Below are positions 58,662 through 64,000 of a stretch of 64,000 nt of DNA, one piece after another. Source of the stretch: Cercis canadensis (Eukaryota; Streptophyta; Magnoliopsida; Fabales; Fabaceae); the NCBI GenBank assembly GCA_003255065.1, contig QAOA01000253.1, positions 55,812-119,811 of the forward strand. Reading direction: 5' to 3'. The position numbers and the translations under genes were made by a program. The notes below the pieces were generated by a model that had not been told where the DNA came from, did no database searches, and worked only from the letters and a program-made list of their open reading frames with translations. How positions within the stretch are numbered: position 1 is the first letter of the stretch; every line of letters starts with the position of its first letter.

Positions 58662-59600
58662 AGCTCCAGCCAAGAACACCAACACTTCCTCTTCTGATCT
58701 TGTAGGAACCTAATCCGCCAAAAATCAATTAAGTAAACCAGAACCACAAGATGTGCGTTTGACCAACAAATTCAACACAGACGATGGGAAACAAACTCTC
58801 TCTTGCTGCTCCGATATAATCATTGGAATCAGCAAAAAACAGAAAGCAAATATTCAGTTTCAGATAAAACAAAGCTAACAAATCGATTAAACCTTTCTTT
58901 CAAGAAAAATACAGCCCAAAATTACCTGATCAATAGGACCAAAGCTCTAGAATGAAGGAATAAAGCATCTGCTATCCCTGAATTTGTGTGAACTACCTGC
59001 TCAAAGACAAGGTCACCAATTAAAAGAACGAAAAAAAAAAATATGATCGGAATTTGGCCAATAAAATCCACGTGCGTCAGATAATAACAAATCAACCATT
59101 TGTTCTCAATTTTCAACAAGGATCATTATAGTCGTGCACGAGACAGCAACCATATAAATTATTATAATTCGAACAACCTGATCAATCAAACCCCATTGAA
59201 ATACAACTCCGAAAAAACACTGAAAACCAGTGCAGAAGGAACAGTGATCAGAGAAGTAGAAGAGAAACAAGAAGGTTACAATCATAGCCAATAGATCAAG
59301 CGTTAGAAAACAGCAACACAAACGCCAAACATAGGCAAATAATTTATCATAAGAAACAGTCAAGCTTTATAACTCAGATATCAACTTAACTCACCCAAAT
59401 AAAATCAAACTCTGGCCGTTCGGCTCCGGTTACCACCGACGGAGATGAACAACTTCAGCTGCTTTTTTTTTTTAATCTTGCTTTCCATTTCCTCTCTCAA
59501 CCCATGTTGCTTAGATCTTTAGTGACTTTGTGCAGAATGCTCCTTTGTATGTTTCTCTCTCCTGCTCTGTTTCGCCTTTTATGCTGTAGTTTCAAGTTTG
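58662..59600 (-). promoter_or_regulatory. NET1 leader and promoter region
   Basis: On the minus strand the start-codon exon probably begins after an acceptor at 58709 (GATTAG then GTTCCTAC). An upstream leader exon ends near 59395 (TTATTTGG followed by GTGAGT). Transcription would start around 59.5-59.6 kb. No clear TATA box was identified. Confidence 0.45.
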
Positions 59601-62600
59601 GTACTGCCTGAACGTTAGAAAACTGTAAAGGAAAGAAAACAAAAAAGGTGGGCGAAGAAAATACCATCAAAATCAAATTAATGAATTAGTTTGACGCTCC
59701 ATTTCCTTACTTTTAACCTGATTCCGGTAATTAGGTAAACTTTTCGAATTTGAAATAATCTCGAACAATTTAGTACTAATTGGAGTGAAACATTAGTTTA
59801 GCAATTCAACAATGTTATTCCTCGGGTTTCTAGAATTTTGTGGAACAATACAAAAGCGAGAGTGTCTATATGTGGAATACAAAAATTATCAAATACGTCG
59901 CCGACTTTTTGGTTGATTTATTCGAACAGAATCAATTGACGAAGTAGATACGGTTTGGTGGGTGAAAAGTGAAAACTGAAAAGGTCATACTAAGGGGAGT
60001 GACGGTAAAATTAACTAGTCCAAAGATAATATCCACGAAAAGCACGTTACCTAACCCATGAGGATTCTCCTTTTCTAGAAAAAAAAATAAAAAAATTACT
60101 GAATTACTATGGTTTTAATTAAATCAATAATTTCTTTTGTTGTAGCAAATGGTTTTGGGATTGCACTTTGGATTTTTTTAATAAAAATAGGTAATTATTT
60201 GATACACTCCCAAATTCTGAAATATACAATCTAATATCCAGATTATCTGCTTTTTTTTTATACCTAATATCCAGATTATCCATTCAACAATTACCAACTT
60301 TTTGGTGATATGTTATCTCAATGAAAAAATATAACTTATATGAAAGAAGATATAAGAGGAGGTAACTTTTTGAAAAATAAATGAAAGAAGTTAGGATTCT
60401 CCTTTTCTATAAAAAGAAAAATTACTGAATTACTATAGTTTTAATTAAATCAATGGATTCTTATGTTATAGCAAATGGTTTTGAGATTGCACATTGGATT
60501 TTTTTTTTAAGAAAAATAGGTAATTATTTGAAACACAACCTAATATCCAGATTATCCATTCAACAATTCCCATATTTCTGGCGATATGTTTTCTCAATGA
60601 AAAAATATAACTTATTTGGAAGAAGATTTAAAAGGAGGTAACTTTAAAAAAAAAAATGTGACAGACATTATTTTATTGTAAAAAAATTATTATATATATA
60701 AATATAATAATTATATAATTTAACAAAGCATTTTAATAATATTCTTTAACTTACAATTTTTTTAGCTGAAAATATATTTTAAAACATATACGATAATATT
60801 ACTTTTATCTAGGGATTTTACAAGAAAATAAAAGTAATAAGGAAGATTTGACAACGTGTCAAGTTCATGTCAAGACACGGTGTCATCATCCTTTCCGTTA
60901 ACGAGCGGCGGCGAGGAACGGTGGTGTTTGTGCATCCGTCATGAGTCATCCCCTAACCCCTATCCGCACGCCGCCCAAACAACTTTCTTTGTCCCATTAG
61001 CAATACACGTGCTTTTCGGGGGAAAATAAATGTTTTGGCTACAGAAAAAAAAAATGAAGTCTCCCTTATTTAACAAAGAATAATTGATGGACTAAGTTTG
61101 AAGTTAAACAGCTTTTTTAGTTATGTTATTTACTCTTGAGTAAGTATTATATTATTAATTTCCTTGATTATTGTTTTATCTGTAAATTTAAATAAATTTA
61201 CTTAAATATTTTTATATGACTCAAAAAAATAAATATTGAACATACACTAACGCATAATTAATTTTTACTTCTCTAAACAAAAATCATTGGATACACACTT
61301 CTACCTTCTTAACTTGAAGCAAATAGAAAAATAGCTCAAAAAAAAAATAATGAAACTCTTAATTAAAAAGAAAGTGCTCCTTGTATAAGTATATTGCCAA
61401 TAAACATTGGACTTGTTGTATTAGGAGTTTGATTACATCTTAAACCTTTTTAAGTTTGAATTCAGTGGCGATTAATTTGTTATAATAAATATTATTTATA
61501 CATCTTAAATCTATAATATTTTATATAATAAGGACCTCAATTCAATTTATATTTTATAATTTAACTAAACTTGTTTAAAACTTTTTTTTAATACTCATAT
61601 TTAATTAGGGTCTATAATATATAAAATAATATAAATTTAAAGTGTATGAATAACATTTTCAAATTTCTATCAATGCATCCTCCTACACCTTAGCTCCGAA
61701 ATTATACTATTAAAAAATATACTCTATATTGAAACAAGGTTTCAAGTCTTTTGTATATTTTCTCATAATAAATACTTGATCTGATATAATTATTTCCTTT
61801 TGATTAATTGAAATATTATTTGTATATAAAATATTGTTATAAGAAGGGTAAAAAGAAAACAGAAAAAACCCACTCTAGAAATTTCTAACTAATTAACCAC
61901 TAAGTATAAAATTAAACTACAGGCATGTTGATTTCTCCTACCTAAACCACATTACTCACACGAGTCACACCATATCTTAAAGGCAAAAGTCAAATTGAAT
62001 TTTTTTTTGAATGTGTGGTTGTGAATGTGAGATGGCACTGCATTTTTCAATGTCACGCCTAGAGTATAATAATCATGGTCTTGAATAGTTTAGTTAACGT
62101 TTGTAAGTGTCAAGTGTAACTACACGCATTTTAAGAAAACTACATCATATATATATGGATGATTTTTGCTACTCTCAAATCTCAATACTTTTATTTTTCA
62201 ATATGAAACCACTCTTTAAACGTGCACGTGCTATACGGAGTATATCGGACCACTGGGTCAAGATTTGTAGCAGTAAAGTAAAGTTTTGATTTTAGGTAGC
62301 TCTAATTAAATGTATCATTCATTACCACGTGGACATCGTGAAAATAGGTATTGCTCTCATTATTATTAGGTCCACTCCTGAACTAGGTAAAATTGTCAAA
62401 ATATTCAGGGTAACTGGATTAACACGTTGAACTGAAGAAGCAATTAGGTTCTACTTACAAGTTACAAAGTCACAATTAATGGTTAGTGTGTGTAGGGTCG
62501 GAGCCAGCCAAGATCAAATGCTTGAAGAGCCTCTTTTTTTCTTTTGTTTTTGGTAAGGAAATAAGAACCATTTCATATGACTACTTCTGGTCATTAGCAT

Positions 62601-64000
62601 GAAAATATATATTTATTTATTTTTTAATATTTTTGGTTACGATTTTAGGTTTAAACATGAGAATTATAAATTATGAGGATAATCTTAGTATCACTCGACT
62701 ACAAGTAGTTTGGTAGCATATATTTATTCTAAAAACGTGCTTAGATGAAAAAAAAATTAACATAATATTATGACATTTTATATAAAAATAATAAATTTGA
62801 TTAACATTAGTTTTAAAGTAAGCGTAAAAGTAAAAAAAAAAAAAAATGGTTTTGCTTATTTTATTAAATAATGTTACTTTCATGTTGAGAAAATCCTTCT
62901 AATATATTTAGTAAAATTTGATTCTAACAAAGAAAATCTTTTTTTTTTTTATCATAAGTAAATTTAATTTTTAGTTTAGAAATAACATTATATCTTTACA
63001 CCTTCGCTTCTAAACTTAATTTATTACGTAAGATAACTTTTCAAACGAATTATTAATGGGTCAAATCAAACCTTAATTATTGAGGACTTCAGGTGCACTC
63101 TATTAGTAATCTGTTTATACATGCAAGGAAAAAACAAATATGCTATTGATTTCATTCTTGGATTTACAGTATGAGTGGACATGCTATTAGGTTCTTTTAC
63201 GAATATTTAATTATGTAGGGAGGTGTATTTTTTGGACTCTTCCTCTGAAAAAGACATTGAAATTGAATTATTGAAAGACAACAAGATATATTGGATAGAA
63301 TTACTACGTGGGATTCATATTTCTAAATCTATAGTCTGTTGAAAAAGTGTCCATACAATGAATCAGCAGCGCCCAGATGACAATTGACAAGATAATAACA
63401 TCACTATGTTGCTTAGCCCAAAAACAAAAGACAAAAGGTTTTTTTTTTTTTTTTTCTCTTCCTCTTCCCAAATAAAAATTATTTATTGATGTAAGTGAGA
63501 CAAATTTTACATTTTCTATCAACTTTATGTAACAGTTATATCAGATTATCAGTTAATGTAGCTATTAAATCAGATTTACATATTAAAAATAAACTGAAAG
63601 AGAGAGATAGTGTAAAAGGTTTACGAGTTAAAAAAAAAAAGTTGAGATACTAATAATTTTATTCTTGCTTAACATAAGAAAATAATTGAGGATTGAAACA
63701 ATGCTTCATTGGTTGCATTTGATTCAAGTTGGGGCAAGTAAGATATGGGAAATCTTGCATCAAATATCATGTAATCAGGGAATCATACATAAAATAAAGG
63801 AGCTAATTTTAAAATGTTAAATGATTGACCGAATACAATAACAATACAGGGAACCATTTCACGTAGTAACTTGTGTGATGATCAATCTCCTGGCAAAAGA
63901 GCAAAAGAGCAAAAGGAGTATTGACTTTAATAAAAGTAGATCCAACAACTGGTTCATTTTACAATGCTATCTTCAAACTCTCTCACTCCCACTTTGATGG
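59601..64000. other. AT-rich intergenic region, no gene seen
   Basis: Very AT-rich with many poly-A and poly-T runs. It holds a tandem duplication (60061-60650, listed separately) and one isolated GC-rich patch at about 60895-60990 (AACGAGCGGCGGCGAGGAACG and nearby) without an associated open frame. Short open frames have no recognisable content. Confidence 0.5.
60061..60650. repeat. Tandem duplication, period about 332 bp
   Basis: AGGATTCTCCTTTTCTA starts both copies (60061 and 60393). Both continue through TTACTGAATTACTAT, TAATATCCAGATTATC and CAATGAAAAAATATAACTTAT to AGGAGGTAACTTT. Copy 1 carries an extra insertion of about 60 bp that itself duplicates TAATATCCAGATTATC. The copies differ by scattered substitutions. 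Confidence 0.85.

Overview
The window is nuclear DNA from a eudicot plant. It has AT-rich intergenic sequence, short GT-AG introns, plant-only gene families (NAC, NETWORKED/KIP1-like, SULTR3 sulfate transporter, plant NEK) and transposon debris including a tRNA-derived SINE, a CACTA-like end and LTR-type remnants. I could not fix the family or species from sequence alone. It is a draft assembly, with one 84-N gap and six single Ns.

Layout, left to right. 1-5.1 kb: a short leftward GC-rich stretch I could not resolve, then a rightward gene for a glycine-rich, single-pass, probably plastid protein with a SINE in its second intron. 5.1-15.5 kb: gene-poor, with a CACTA-like transposon end, LTR-element remnants and the assembly gap. 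15.6-17.6 kb: leftward 2OG-Fe(II) oxygenase with a cluster of GGCCCA promoter elements. 18.3-25.7 kb: leftward 14-exon NIMA-related kinase (NEK). 26.6-28.2 kb: leftward NAC transcription factor with an unusual tandem-repeat C-terminus. 28.8-32.4 kb: a second, diverged copy of the NEK 5' end (leader exons plus coding exons 1-3), lying upstream of the NAC gene on the same strand. 32.4-42 kb: gene-poor, several local duplications. 42.4-48.0 kb: rightward 12-exon sulfate transporter of the SULTR3;1 type. 49.4-51.3 kb: rightward PIF/Harbinger-derived (ALP1/EPP1-like) protein. 52.2-59.6 kb: leftward NETWORKED (NET1-type) actin-binding coiled-coil protein. 59.6-64 kb: AT-rich, no gene seen.

The genes are independent plant housekeeping or regulatory loci, not an operon or a joint pathway. 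All exon models were joined by hand. For the seven complete models, frame and exon lengths close exactly to a stop codon: 244, 457, 614, 443, 657, 392 and 1800 aa.

I see no strong evidence for an undescribed biological system. The most useful points are: (i) the duplicated NEK promoter and first exons sitting head-to-tail before the NAC gene, which could drive chimeric transcripts; (ii) the NAC C-terminal 11-residue repeats; (iii) the loss of catalytic residues in the Harbinger-derived protein; and (iv) five of the six single Ns being flanked by near-identical direct repeats, which marks unmerged assembly overlaps rather than biology.
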